Source of the DNA: Tamarix chinensis
Lineage: Eukaryota > Streptophyta > Magnoliopsida > Caryophyllales > Tamaricaceae
DNA length: 64,000 nucleotides
Assembly (NCBI GenBank): GCA_030549775.1
Contig: CM060180.1
Coordinates: 85,697,172-85,761,171 of the forward strand
Reading direction: 5' to 3'
Shown here: positions 47,250 through 60,057 of the stretch, piece after piece
Layout: each line of letters starts with the position of its first letter
How positions within the stretch are numbered: the stretch's first letter is position 1
Position numbers and translations under genes: made by a program
The notes under the pieces: model-generated
What the model saw: only the letters and a program-made list of their open reading frames with translations
Told to the model about the DNA's origin: nothing
The model's database searches: none

Positions 47250-47915
47250 AGGATTATCATCTTCCCGGGGGGAGCGGGGACCATTAAAGCCTTCTACATC
47301 ACAGATCATGGAAGCTTGTCATTCTAGGTTCCGATTCTTATTTTTCTTTCTTCTTCTTACTCATGGGTCGTTGGCCTCGGTCTGTTTTGAGTGTTTGACT
47401 CTGCATAAATTTTGGTAGTAGGTGGAAGGTAGTAGCCCACCAACCCCTCTAATCAACAAAAAAAAAATCCTGGCCTTGCCCCGGTTTCGATACTCATTAA
47501 TTTTTCTTGCTAATAACAACTGTATTGAGAGGGCCGCATTGGTTACTGACTAAATGTTTTCTTTGTTCAAAAAAAAAAAAAAAGCTAAATATTGTTATTT
47601 TAATATTTCAATTGTCAGTTTTACTAAAATGTGCCCTTAAGACATGTTAGAGTTGACTCAAAATAAATAAGTTTAAATTCTATTTAAGTACCTTAATATT
47701 TGATCTAAAATTTTTTAGATGCCCTATATTTTTAATAATTTCACTTAGTTATATTCATATTCTAATATAATTTTACTTTGTATCTAATTGATGAAAATGA
47801 ACCATATTTTTAATTCTATTTAAATAAATATTTAGGTAATTAAAATGAAATTAAAATATAAATGCACTTAGGTGGAATTATTAAAAGCACATTATACTAA
47901 AAAAAATTATTATTA
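47250..47915. other. intergenic DNA upstream of ACC1, no gene seen
   Basis: The sequence becomes increasingly AT-rich, with an A-run near 47568 and no coding motif. Confidence 0.5.
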
Positions 47916-48146
47916 CTCCCTCCCTAAAAAAATAAGATATTATAGATTTTAAGGATATATGTTAACTATTGATAATATATTTTAGTCTATATTGATAATT
48001 ATATATATATATATAATGAAAGTATTTTTTTTAATACAGATATAATAATAATATTTTTAAATTATAATATATTATCATTTAAAAAATAACCATTAAAGTT
48101 TATCTTCAAAATATACAATATCTTTTATAATATTTTATGAAAGGAG
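47916..48146. mobile_element. Stowaway-like MITE
   Basis: The left end CTCCCTCCCTAAAAAAATAAG, preceded by TA, resembles the CTCCCTCCGT...AAAATAAG end of Stowaway elements. The right end, read inversely, is CTCCTTTCATAAAATATTAT. The 231-base, AT-rich interior has no coding capacity and could fold back. The right-hand TA has become TG. The family assignment rests on the end sequence. Confidence 0.6.
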
Positions 48147-49257
48147 TGGTTCAAATGTACGTGAAAGTCTTAACATGTGCTTCATCTCACACGTTAGACA
48201 AATAATTTAATTATAGTAATTCTTAACAACAGTTTGAGTACTACTAATATTTTGGTTTGTTTTTCCTCTTGTACTTCGTTTTCGAAAGAACGTAAGAAAA
48301 GGGTGGGGGAAACAATTATTGGAGGTATTGGGATCATTAATGCATGGTAGGGGATTGTAGTTGACGTTTTTAAATCAAGGAACATGGAAATCATAAATGT
48401 GCATTGGTTCTGGTTGGTTGTTATGGATACACCGTTCGGTTACCTCCCAATGCAATCCCATATTCCCTTGTATGTTCCTTATTTTCGATGGTTTTATTTT
48501 GGTTTATTTAGATTTAGGTAAATTAAAATAAATACAAACATCAAAAATGTATTTAAGTGAGAGAAATGAAGGTAAATTAGAGTAAATATTTTAAAATATA
48601 ATTTAGATAATACTAATCTAACTTTGACAAAAATTATTATAATTTTGTTTGAATTAGAGCGAATTGGAGTGAATGAATATTATATATTCAAATTTTAGCA
48701 TTTATTTTTGTCATCCTAAAGAACATGAGGTGATCTTAGATAAATTATTAATCTCGATTAACCCAAATAAAAATTACCATATAGGATCTAAGGCAGAATG
48801 AACAGTAATAAATGACTTAATGTATCTCAATTCACCCTAATTTAAATGGATACTAAAGATATTTTTTGCGCCATTGGATTGGATGTCCAAAAAAAGTAAG
48901 ATGGGGGGTTTTCTTAAGCAGTAAAAATTTATTCTCTTCGTATTATTCCTAAGGCTTCTCATATTATATTAAATTAGTTCAAATTAGGTTAGATAAAATA
49001 AGATGATATAAATAAAATTTTTATTATTATTATTATCATTATTAAGATAGTAATGATAATTATAGTAACAATACTAATAAGAAAAATATAACGATAATAA
49101 TAATTCACTAAAAATTTTAATTCAAATCAAAGCATACAACATCAGTTCATATCAAATTACATAAGCAAAAATAAGCTAAGGAAAAGAAGGCCTAGGGCTT
49201 ATTTTGTGACTTATTATATCAATTCAAATCGGTTCAAAATAATAGTAGTAGTAGTTA
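48147..49257. other. AT-rich intergenic DNA, no gene seen
   Basis: There are no motifs on either strand. It contains ATT-type simple repeats near 49020-49110. Confidence 0.5.
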
Positions 49258-49700
49258 AGTATGAATATGGTTTGGTTTGTTCTGGTTTCAGTATCAAATT
49301 AAATCAAACCATATTTTTTTGAGGTTTGAAAAATCTCAAACCATACCAAATTATTTTTCAAATGATCTAAATCAAATTATATTAATGGTTTACAATTTGA
49401 TTTAGATCGGTTTACAATTATGCATCTTAAATATCAAAAAGGAATTACTCAACTTCAGATCATTTGAATATTCTTACAAAAATCAAAACTAATAAATAAT
49501 CAATACTAAATTATAATTTTGCAATGCTATTTTTGTATTAATATCAAATGTATTATAAACTTATGTATGCATGTGTATTTGGTTTATAGTTTATAAATTA
49601 TAATTAATTTTTTTAACCATAATTAAATTGTTTAAAAAAATTATAAACCAAAAAGTAAAATTATGATTTGGTTTGGTGTAGTTTAAGGTTTGAACCATAG
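49258..49700 (-). mobile_element. GGTTTGGTTT-type MITE, copy 1 (inverted)
   Basis: The reverse complement matches 51985-52435 over its full length: CTATGGTTCAAAC, AAACCAAATCATAATTTTAC, a long A/T-rich middle with ATAATTTAGTATT, AAGAATAT.CAA.TGATCT, and AAACCAAACCATATT near the end. One GGGGTGAACA-type terminus is missing, so it is truncated. Confidence 0.72.
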
Positions 49701-49789
49701 CTTTAAAAATCAAACCGGTATTATTATTGGTTTACTAATTTAGTGGTCTAACAAATAATACATATAAGGTCAAAATATATAAAATGTGT

Positions 49790-50000
49790 ATATATATGTT
49801 ATATACGAATCCAATCATTTTCTAACCAATTTTTTGGCCGATTTTTAGTAGTTTATGAGCTTTTACTAGTTGGGCCAGTTTTTGACTAGTTTTCACTAGT
49901 TCTTAGATGTAAAGAATCATTATATAGAACCATATGAATGACCTGACCAATTTGTTGGTTCAACAATCAAACCAACCGGTTGATTCATTTTTTAATACTA
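49790..50000. repeat. cluster of AACCAA...TTGGTT inverted motifs
   Basis: Short palindromic pieces such as ACCAACCGGTTGATTC and repeated ACTAGTT are present. A similar cluster at 53380-53525 carries CAGTCAATTGGT, AACCAATCAACTGGTT and AACCAATTAATTGGTT. The two may be relics of one repeat. Confidence 0.45.
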
Positions 50001-50324
50001 TAGTTTAAAGCATATCATGTTTTCCTCCATTTATTATATCATTTAGTTTTATTTCTTCCTAGGATTAGTTATAAAAACAAACAAAGGAAGAAAATGTGAC
50101 ACACCAACATTAACATCTAAAGAAACTAACAAAGGAATATGACATATGGAAAGTGCCAAGGTTTATGAAACCAATTCTAACAAATGTCAAACTAGGCAAG
50201 GATGAAAAAGGATAAAGATGTAGATAAAAGATATATAGACATGAAAAAGTTTTCTTATTGTATTTCACTACTAGTAGACTTGAAATTGTGTTCAATGTTT
50301 GTCAGTGTGACAAGTTTAAAGAAA

Positions 50325-50690
50325 AATAAAAAGAAACTCACATAAAAAGTGTAAAAATAATCCTTAGATATTTATGAGGAATTAAAAATATGTGCTTATG
50401 GTACTCTAATGAATCTAATCTAGAGCTATGTGGTTATGATGATGCAAACCAGACAAGTTATTTGGTAGACTAAGAGAGCAATTATGGCATGATAACATTT
50501 TTAGGTCAATGCTTGATCTTTTGGTCATCCAATAAATAAAGCTCAGTTGCATTACCAACTACTAGATTATAGTGTATCTCATTGTTGCATACTATGTTTT
50601 TTGTTTAGTTACTTTAGAACATGAAATAGTTGCATGATTATAATGTTAAGGAAAGATATGTTCCCATTATATGTGATAATACTTAGTATT
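50325..50690 (+). pseudogene. Ty1/copia fragment: end of reverse transcriptase and RNase H
   Basis: One frame reads ETHIKSVKIILRYL, then GIKNMCLWYSNESNLELCGY, then DDANQTSYLVD, FLGQCLIFWSSNK and SSVALPTT, ending near a CDNT. The matching family blocks are HL.AVKRI.RYL.GT, GLWY....F.L.GYSDAD.AG...DRKS, FLG..L.SW.SKKQ..VALS.AEAEY and LCDN.SAI. At least four stops interrupt it. No LTR or other domain is seen nearby. Confidence 0.82.
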
Positions 50691-50699
50691 AATTAAAAT

Positions 50700-51984
50700 A
50701 TATTTAATACTTATATTAATAAATTAATATTTCATAATCTTAACCATAAACAATGTCAAATAAGTAATCATATATTATTGATAATAAAATAGCTATTTTT
50801 TTAAATCTAAAATAAGTAAACAATATAATAATTATGCATAATTATTAAAAGATAATTAATAATGAAAAATGAAATATAAATACAAATAGTATTAATCATA
50901 ATTACTAATAATTATAATAATATGTTTTGCTATTAATATTACTTATAATAATAATAATAATAATATATAAATATTTATTCTTGATTATAATAAAAATGTG
51001 ATAAAAATTACATTAATAAGAACAATATCATTGATTATCATAAATAAGTAAATAATAATATCTAACAATTATTGGTATTTTATTGATAATATGAATAGTT
51101 ATTGATAATATTTATTATTAATAAGGTAATACTATTTCGAATAATAATTGTTAGTTTTTGATAATAAATCAATTAAATAGTAATTAGTAATAGTTAATAA
51201 TATTATTCATTGTTATTATTATTGATAGGATTCTCATAGGAAAAATAACAATTATAAAATTGGAAATAAATTAATAATTATTAATAATATATGTAAATTG
51301 ATTTGGATATTTTTCTAACTAAGATTATCAAGCCCTTAAACACCAACCCAAATGACGATGATCGACCCCAAAAGATTCCTAAGTCATTTTCAGATGTGTC
51401 TTAATTGAATTTATTTGATTTTAGGATTGACTTAGCCTTTAAACTTCTTTTTCACACATCCTCTCTATGGGAATTTAGGACAACTTCATTATCCTCCACC
51501 TTACCCTTTGCTCTCATTTGATTCCTATATATGTGGGGTCTTATAATTATTTTGACATATAAAAAACTAATAATACAACTTTTTCACTTTTGCTCTCTCT
51601 TCTTTATTTTATCCCTAGCATTATACTTATGTTGGTTTTTATCATAATCCTTAAGAACTCCTCAGTCCATAAAATGCTTATGACATAAATTATTGCGTCA
51701 AATGAAAATTAATAATGTTAAAAAATATATTAATATGAATGAAATTAATCATTATAAAAAATTAAATAATAAATAAAAATAGTTACTAATAATAGTATTT
51801 ATTTATTATATTTTATTATTACTATTAAGATAAGACTAATTGTAATAAAAATAATTAATAATCATGATGATATTATTATGAAAAATATTTATCATAATTT
51901 AAATATGTTTATTTAAAATTATTATCTAATCATTATTATGTGTATTATTACATTAATATTATTGATAATTATTTATACTAATGA
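50700..51984. other. very AT-rich intergenic DNA, no gene seen
   Basis: ATTAATAATA-type sequence fills 50690-51300 and 51700-51985. A more complex stretch at 51300-51660 shows no coding motif. Confidence 0.5.
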
Positions 51985-52435
51985 TAGAGGTAAGCATATT
52001 ATGGTTCAAACTATAAACCAAACCATAATTTTACGATTTGGTTTGGTTTATAGTTTAAAAAATTACAATTTGGTTTATAATGTTTTTAAACAATTTAACT
52101 AAGGTTTGAAAAATCAATTACGGTTTATAAATTGTAAACATCATATATATATAAACCATATCTATGCATAGTACATTAGATATTACTAAAATAAAAATTT
52201 TAAATTGTAATTTAGTATTACTTATTTATCAATTGTGACTTTCATAAGAATACACAAGTGATCTTAAAGTTAAATAATAAATTTTTGATATTTAGTATGC
52301 AAAAATAGTAAACATGGCCAAACCAAATTATAGACCACTAATATAGTTTGGTTTGAATCATTTAAAAAATGGTTTGATTAAGTTTGGTTTAAGGTTGAAA
52401 CCAAACCAAACTAAATTGTGTTCACCCCTAAATTT
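51985..52435 (+). mobile_element. GGTTTGGTTT-type MITE, copy 2
   Basis: The left end is TAGAGGTAAGCATATTATGG. The right end, read inversely, is TAGGGGTGAACACAATTTAG. These imperfect inverted ends of TAGRGGTRARCA type, with GGTTTGGTTT just inside, are typical of hAT-related MITEs in plants. The interior is AT-rich and non-coding. An exact 8-bp duplication could not be recognised. Copy 1 lies inverted 2.3 kb away. Confidence 0.68.
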
Positions 52436-52486
52436 ATAAACATAAATATGTTCACCTCTAAATTCATAAACATAAATATGTTCAAG
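52421..52486. repeat. 30-bp tandem repeat at the edge of MITE copy 2
   Basis: TGTTCACCYCTAAATTYATA followed by AACATAAATA occurs twice, and a third copy starts. The first copy includes the MITE end itself, so the duplication arose after the MITE inserted. Confidence 0.85.
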
Positions 52487-52489
52487 CAG

Positions 52490-53875
52490 GGAATCCATTT
52501 CTTCTATTCTCAATGTAATACTCAATATCTATAGACTTATTTTGTTTAGAAATATTTTAAAGTCAAATGAATTTAGAAATGTCTTCAAATTGAGAGTCGA
52601 GCCAACAGGTTAAACAGATCTTTCTTAGTCCTAAGGAAACAGCTAGCTCATAGGCCAAAACAAGTTAACTAGTTTTGTTGGAGTTGTGATTTCATGTTTG
52701 GTTTGTTTTGAAACTTGATCTAGTGAGTATCAAATTTTGTAAAGTTTATAGCTATGGATCTAGCATAAATTTTTACAGGTTATACGAATATTTTCATGAT
52801 TTTTAGGATACTAATCTAATTAATTTTTACTAAAATATATTTTTTTAGGATAAATCTTATCAATTCCCTTTATTACGACTGACTACTACTGAGTTGTTGT
52901 CCTTTCCCATGATTTTTCCTTAATGACATTATACTACACATGCCACCTCTCTCAATTTCATTATACCTCCATCATTCATCCATCATTAATCAAGTGGCTA
53001 ATAAGCTACCTTTTTTCCTCTCTGCTCTCCTTATGCTCGACCATAAAAGGAAATGAATCAAGAGATCTCTTAACCTCTCCTTCACCTCGCTTGAAGACTA
53101 CTCACTTGTTCTAAAAACTTCTAAGAGTTTTAAGCTATTTTTTTTATCTCTCTTCCTTTATTATTTTCTCTTATTTAAGTTATTTTCCCTCTTTATTTTC
53201 TCTTTTCCCTATTACATTATCCTCATGTAACCATTATTTTAGTTCTACACTACTTCATTCAAGTAGTGGACATAATACCTCATCCTAAAACCTTCCAATA
53301 TGTGTTTAAATTTTTATTAATATAAAATAAAATGGTTTTTATTTCATAAAGAACTTTAAAAATGGTGAAAGTGTGAGTCTTATAGAAACCAGTCAATTGG
53401 TCACAACCAAACCAATCAACTGGTTCATGTTGAAACTAAGATAATAACCACAAAAGAACTAACAAATTGGTTGGTGAAAACTAGTAGACTAAAATTACTA
53501 AACCAATTAATTGGTTTTACCAAACAACTAAGTGATTTCCTTATTTTGTTTCAATTTTTCTTCAAATGTTTATGAAATCTTATAAGTATTGTCTCTTTGT
53601 GCTAATAAGATTATTTGAGTACATTATGATTATTTTTTATAATATTTAGATCATTATTTCATTTTATTTAGCTAAAATTCTTCAAAAATTACTTTTTAAG
53701 GTACCTTCTCTTACTAACAGAATTTCCTTTCTCCTCACATCTGTCCTCTATCGTCTAGTCTTATATAACATTTGTTGTTATTTATCCTCTCTCAGCTATT
53801 GTTCAATCCTAAGCTAGAAAAAATATCCTTTCAAACCCCCTCCCCTTCATCATTCCCATCTCTTACATCCTTGTC
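52490..53875. other. intergenic DNA, no gene seen
   Basis: Apart from the AATTGGTT palindrome cluster at 53380-53525, I see only AT-rich or CT-rich sequence. A 63-codon plus-strand frame at 52923-53114 has no motif. Confidence 0.45.
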
Positions 53876-54381
53876 CTTGTATTCCACTTTAATTAAGTCC
53901 AATGCATTATGGCAATTAAGCTTGATAAATAACCAAACTTTGGAGTAATATGGTATAATATTCCAAGATAACTCCAAATGCTCTTTTATCTTATTTAACT
54001 AGAATTTTAACAAACTATGCAACTTCACCCATATGGTGTCAAAGTTTCAAACATATGATCTATAAAGGCATTTAATCTAGAATGCTCAGTTTAACTCTAC
54101 ATTAAAAAATTGAATTTAATAACTATAGAATATGCACATAACATATTGAAGCAAAAACCAAAAGAAAATGCAAGATTCCCCCTAACTTGTTCGTTGTATG
54201 CATGGCAAGGTAAATTACTTTCTCTATCCATGTTGAAATGATTCTCTCCTTAACAGGTATAAACCAAATTTCTTTGATATATTCTATCAAATGAGGAAAT
54301 CTTTTACATCTTTCTTCTATATGTGTAAGATCCTTCTCATTGGAAGTCACACTATTTTTTTTAATAATTTGTGTCCACTTA
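53876..54381 (-). pseudogene. MULE/FAR1-like transposase fragment
   Basis: The minus-strand frame from 54381 reads NSVTSNEKDLTHIEERCKRF, then FPHLIEYIKEIWF, KERIISTWIEKV and HTTNKLGG. The matching blocks of Mutator-like transposases related to FAR1 are the S.T...F...L......C..FP....YV..TWL...KE.FV.AW.....H.GN.TTNRVE order. Beyond a stop, WVKLHSLLKF, NKIKEHLELS and NALDLIKVEYK fit the following region (the family's IH.LLE.Q...IK..FE.S...AL..I..E). The DDE part would lie upstream, exactly where A4 begins, so A4 probably cut the element. Confidence 0.76.
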
Positions 54382-55139
54382 TGTGACCTCCCCAAAATTT
54401 ACTACTGAAAAATTTTATTTTATTTGAAAATTAGCGGAAGTAAAAAATCATAAATTTTAGGGATATTACCACCATACTTAGTACCATACTAGTTTCCTCC
54501 TACTGCTCTAGTACCAAGTGATAAGGGTAAAAGGAACATAACATGATTTATATAAATTCATATGTTATTTAAATTAGAGTAGCACATTAATTTTGTTACA
54601 AGAATAAAGCCCACTATTAGTGGTTACAAGAATAAAAATCATTTTTAACAAGGAAACAAAAGGTTAAAAGAGGAACCCTATAATCATTCACGGACAATCA
54701 TTACACTCTTACCAAATATTATCTTGAATAGAACCTACAATAAACCTGCAATGGACACTGCCCATTGAATAAGCAGAGGCCTATAAATGGAACCCTTTAA
54801 TACTATGGTACTAAGTAATCCCTTTATACCAAATTAAAATGTAGGGACCGCATGCAACACATCATACATAATGATGTAAACACAATAATATACGTGAGCA
54901 TAGAGATCATCATAATCCACATAAGAGCTAATACATAATGCAACACCTCATACAATAAGAAATGCATAGCAAAAGGCCCATTCACTTAGCAATGCCAGCA
55001 CATACTAAGAGAGATACGGGCACCAAGTCTAAGCTTATATTATAATAATAGATCATAAATTTGAAATCAATGCTTTTGGTCGTAAGCCATTAACTAATCA
55101 TTATTCAATCATCATATCTCGAATTATGTCCACGTGAGT

Positions 55140-55560
55140 GTTCGGACCCCAGTATTATAGTCGATGGACCGAAAAACACTCTAAGGCAAAATACGCCTGA
55201 TCACTATTATAGATAGTGGACTAGAAAACACTTCAGGGGTAAGACGCACCTGACCACTATTATAGCCGGTAGACCAAAAGTTATCCTCACATGGCCCCAA
55301 CTCATGTGGTATTCCATTGTAAGTAGTTAGTATCTTTTCCATGATTTATTACCATACAAAGTTTGGTTTATCAAACTCGAAACCCCCATTATTATAGGAA
55401 ATGGACCAAAATACACTTAAAGGAAAAATGTACCCCACCACTATTATAACCAATAGACCAGTATACATAAATATCTTCCAAGGTAAAGCGCTCCTATCCA
55501 CTATTATAACCGATGAACCAGTACACGTGATATAATCCATCTAGGCCTGGCTCAATACTC
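55140..55560 (+). repeat. CCAC...GTGG tandem repeats of A4
   Basis: About six units carry CCACTATTATARCCGGTRGACC-like cores (loose consensus) with TAAGGCAAAAT-type spacers, as in the other A elements. Confidence 0.8.
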
Positions 55561-56454
55561 TTTCACTTTACATTATTAGTGCTTTCCATTTAATTAGCAC
55601 AACGAATTCATTTATTTAACTCAAGGGTGAGATTAAGAAACAAGAGACGCAAAGGTACACTGGTTGTACTAGTGCGTATAAGCAACATAGCACCGTTTAA
55701 CCATCAACCCATGGATGTAAAGATACTTTAGTCACACTGGTATATAAGGACATATAGTACCCTACCGACAAAGACACCTAATCTATAAGTATACATACCC
55801 CCTGAATAGGTCTGTAGAGCTAGATAGAGTAAGATGTAGGGCCTAACTTGGGTACTAAGGCACACTAGTAAATACCAGAGTAATCATGGGTTAAGCCATG
55901 TCTTTAGGGTAGCGACCCCTAATGAGCCACCATTCCTGATCTTCAAGTCTTTCGCGTTAATTATTTGTGTCTTAATTAAGGTAACCACGAGAAACACAAC
56001 AAACATATACTTATTTATTTCCATTTATTTCTGTTAGTATTAAGCAATCCTTATTCATTCAGTTATCCAAGTTAACTTATAGAAACCACTAAGGCCATCC
56101 TTATATCATCCATTTCCATTTCAGAATTTGTTTCCATTTATTCACATGCCATAAAAGGTCATTACATTATAATACGATCTTAGAGTATGGCAGTCTACAT
56201 CGAAGGATCATGGAACACTTAACCCTAACATGTCCTTCTATCACATCCAACATACATTACCATGCATAATTAATGATTACGGCACCTCTTGCATGAATAT
56301 GAGATAAACACCATATCACACCCTTAATTATCCATCCAATCATATGTTATGTCATGTTCTTGTGATACTCACTGATTTATCAAATACCTTTATCTTATTA
56401 TTCAATATTACTTATGTCTTATTATGGAGACTTATTTAATCCATTGACATGCTA

Positions 56455-57240
56455 TATGCAAGTTACCGATTTACCCACATCATCCTTACAATATTACTGA
56501 AATACCCTTTGTTTATAAAGTTACCAAGTCATCCCCTTTTATTTTCTAAATTACCATATTACCCTTCTTGTTGTATACTTACCAAAATACCCCTTGTAAT
56601 TGTTAGATTACCAAATTATCCTCCATACTTATCAAGTCACCAACTATACCCCTCATATTTGTTAAGTCACCCATTCACTATACTTGCTAAAATTACTAAT
56701 TTGCCCCTTGGGTTTATTAAATTACCAAATCATCCTTCATACTTGCTACATTTACCAAATTTCCCATTTGATTAGTTAAATTATCAAATTGCCCTTCATA
56801 CTTATTAAATTTATGAAGTTGCCCTTTTAGTTGGTTAAATTACCAAATTGCCCTTCTTACTTGATAAAGTTACCAAATTGCCCTTTTGGTTGGTTAAATT
56901 ACCAAATTTGCCCATCTTACTTATTAAAATTGCCAAATTCTCATTTATCGTGCCAAAATGCTAAAATACCCTTCTTACTTATCACTTTGCCATTTTACCC
57001 TTTTTATTCACCAAATTACCATTATATCAAATTATGAAAATACCCTTTTTCTTTATTAAGTCACCAATTTATCCCTTTTAATTACAAAATTACCAAAATG
57101 CCCTTCCTTTGTGCCAAATTACCAAAATACCCTTTATCCTTATCACTTTTTCATTTTACCCCTTTTATTCACCAAATTACCAAGTTATCCTTCCTTTATG
57201 TCAAATTACCAAAATACCCTTTTCCTTTATTAAGTTACCA
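56455..57240 (+). repeat. TTACCAAAATACCC array of A4
   Basis: About 26 units of 28-31 bases alternate ATTACCAAATTGCCCTT and TTACCAAAATACCCTT with A/T-rich spacers. Confidence 0.85.
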
Positions 57241-58200
57241 ATTTATAATTATAATTATAATTAGCATTTATTATAATAAAAAAATTAAGATAATAATAAT
57301 TATAAAGATAAATTATTTATTATAATTGTTACAATTATTTTATTATAATTTGTATAATAATAATAATTATTATAATTGTTATGAAATTTTAATAGTGATA
57401 TTTAATATAATTAAAAAGTATGATAATTATTGTTATTATAATTACTATATATACTACAATAATGAAAATTATTTTTTTTTATAATAATAAAGGTATTCAA
57501 AACAATTATAATTATCATAATCATAATTATTTTAAAAATTATAAGCTTAGTTCTAATAAGTATAATTATCGTTATTATAATGATTATGCATACTATAATT
57601 ATGATAATTACTATTTAATACTATAATAAATTATTTAAAATAATAATAAGTACTATAACTATAATTATAGATTCTATAATTATTATTTTATAAAATAACA
57701 ATACTATAATGATTACAATTGTCATGCTATAATTATGAATTTGTATACGAAAAAAATAATTAAATTAAATTTCTCAACCACAAGGCAACAAAAAAATTGG
57801 GAGAATAAACTCCTCCAACTATTGTCTATTAATTATTTATCCTTCCCAAATTAAATCCTTCCTTTAAGTTTCTTGTATTTGTCAAAACTCACATACTATT
57901 TCCTCCCTCTTTAACAAGTATTTATCCTCTCTTCTTCATTTCCTCTTTCTTTTTATTTTTTTTTCAAACAAACTATTTTTCAAATCTAATATGAGATAAT
58001 ATTTAATTTATTTTGATCATAAGGAGTATTAGTGTGTTTTAAGAAGTACTAACAACTAACAAGTATTGATGTAATTATCAAGGTTGAATAATATTACTTG
58101 ATATTTTCTAATTTTTTTTGATACATTGTTTTGGTGTTTATATTAGTTGATTAAAGTTTGTAATGGAACATGTATATTGGAATGATATTATTGCAATCGA
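57241..58200. other. AT-rich stretch before the Harbinger element, no gene seen
   Basis: 57241-57770 is dominated by ATAATTATAATT repeats. 57780-58200 is mixed and may be the 5' flank of the transposon, but I cannot identify its terminal inverted repeat. Confidence 0.45.
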
Positions 58201-58251
58201 CCTTTTTTTTATAAAAAAACAATTATGTCTTGAAGTGAAATATAAGGAAAC

Positions 58252-58700
58252 ATGAAATATGATTGGGCAAAAACTAGTCAAACTTCAAATTTACAATTTA
58301 GAGATAATATCAATGATAAACAAGCAATAACTTTTTGGAATGACACAAAAATTAGATATAAAGCTCGGGAAGAACTAGAAAGTTGGACCGATATATCTTT
58401 CAATCCTATTGGCGATGCTCATATGGTAGCTGGTGATGATAGATGGTATACTTTTGCAAAGATAAATTGAAGTTATTAATGTTGTTATAATATTTTTTAT
58501 GTGTTAGTATAATGTAATTAACTAATAATGCTAAGCTTATTTTATGTAGAAATATGCACCAAAAGCTAATGGCTTTCTAAATAAATTACTTATCAATCTT
58601 AACTTGATTCGACCACTTTTCAATGGGACTTTTGCAACTGGTAGTAAAAGTGTCTCTCAAGAAATGACATACACACCATCTATCATTTTTCAAAAATAAA
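58252..58700 (+). pseudogene. PIF/Harbinger accessory (Myb/SANT-like) protein remnant
   Basis: The 72-codon frame includes FWNDTKIRYKAREELESW, then SFNPIGDAHMVAGDDRWYTF. This fits the second half of the Myb/SANT-like partner protein of PIF/Harbinger elements, where a KW..L...Y...... L....G.GWDP....V.A.DE.W pattern is usual. After an interruption, KYAPKANGFLNKLLI, NLIRPLFNGTFATGSKS fits the region after it. Its place about 0.7 kb upstream of a Harbinger transposase in the same orientation supports the call. Stops follow, so it is broken. Confidence 0.58.
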
Positions 58701-59361
58701 GGGTTTAGGGACAATGATGGTGTTGAAGAGCTTAATATTGCTAAAAATTGAGCACCTTATGATCAAATCATAAATCCTCTAAAGACTAATTCTTCTAAGA
58801 AGCGTTGCAATGTTGAGAGTATTAAGAATGTGGAGAAAAAAGTTAACACATGGAAATAGAAGGAAATTGAATTGATTAAACAATATATGAACTAAACACC
58901 CTTTAGAGTAGCTTATTTTGGAGTTTTTCTCAACCATAACCTCAAGTAAAATAAAGTATTATGAAATGGTTTGGGTAACTCTAAACGATATTGACGAGAA
59001 TGTGCAGCAGGCTATAGGTTACTATCTTAAAGTTATGAACTTTTTAAGTTCATTGTGCATTGTTCAATTTTCTTGCAATTACTAGATAATGATTTTAAAT
59101 TGACATGGCTGGATGAAAATATGGACATATTTAGACCAACTATGGTGGTCCTTAGTTTATAGTTAGTGGCAATCATTAGCTCTATTTTTTATTTTGGCAT
59201 AGTGCTTATGTGTTGGTGGTTATTATTAGTTCTTTTTGTAGACAATATGGCTACGTATTTAAAAAAGTTATAGTAATGTTATGCTTTTATTAGACTGTAT
59301 TTGACTTACTGCTTGATTTTATTATATTATAATATTGCAGATTTATTTGTTATAATGTATA

Positions 59362-60057
59362 ATGGAGGAAAATAATTCATATGAATATTTTAGAATTAGA
59401 GAACTTGAAAAGCCTAATCAAACCAATAGAAAGAACACCCTTAGAAATAAGAGGGAAATATATGCATATATTTTTGAATAATGATCCAAATTTGGTTAGA
59501 GAGCAAGTAAGATTTGATAGAGACAAATTTGTGTAGTTGGTAAATGTGATGATGAAAATAAATGTATTATTAGAAGGTAGATGTATAGTCTTGATAGAAC
59601 AAGTGGAGATTTATTTATTTAGAATGATTAAAGGGGATCAATATCATGATGTTGCTAATTTGTTTAAGTGGGTTATATTGATAATTGGCGAATATTTTAA
59701 ACAAGTTTTGGCTACTTTGTTTGTATTGTCCATCGACATCATTTAACCACACCAATGTTTATTAGAAGTTCTCCCGAAGTAGAGAAAAACTCATTATATT
59801 AGCCATAATCGAGGAGAGTTTTTTTATAATACATGTAGTACACCATAATAGTTTGCATATAATATTATTACTTAATTGTTTCATATGTCATATGTTTAAG
59901 ATTATGTTGGGGTAATTGATGAAAATTTTATAGAAGCAGTTATAGGAGATAAGGATGGTGTACCATATTGATCATAAAAGGGAACCAAATATTGGAATGT
60001 TATGGATTAATGCTCATTTGATATGACACTCACATTAATTAATGGTGGACGTGAAAA
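59362..60057 (+). pseudogene. PIF/Harbinger transposase fragment, cut by A5
   Basis: The start is MEENNSYEYFRIREL. After a frame change follow DRDKFV, LLEGRC, IEQVEIYLFRMIKGDQYHDV and FKWVILIIGEYFKQVLA (family: .S.EEQ.A.FL...H......V...F..S..TVSR.F..VL). Further on, DYVGVIDENFIEA, GDKDGVPY, KGTKYWNVMD and CSFDMT match the DDE start (family: DCVGAIDGTH....... FRGRKG..TQNVM..C.FDM). The first catalytic aspartate position is retained, but the glycine after it is changed. Several stops break the frame. The similarity continues up to 60057, where A5 begins, and the rest of the DDE domain is missing. Confidence 0.82.

Larger units (their letters stand above)
54382..57240 (+). mobile_element. A4: truncated A element
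   Basis: The head TGTGACCTCCCCAAAATTT is followed by the stem-loop (54477-54518), a decayed palindrome (TACTATGGTACT near 54801-54812), CCAC...GTGG repeats (55140-55560) and a TTACCAAAATACCC array (56455-57240). The purine-rich block and GGTGTTACA end are absent; the array runs into unrelated AT-rich DNA near 57240. ACTTA precedes the head at 54377-54381, with no partner seen. It interrupts a MULE fragment. The layout is closest to A3. Confidence 0.75.

Noticed and set aside
57420..57626. Asn/Tyr-rich 68-codon frame
   Set aside because: Translation of an ATAATTATAAT simple-sequence stretch.
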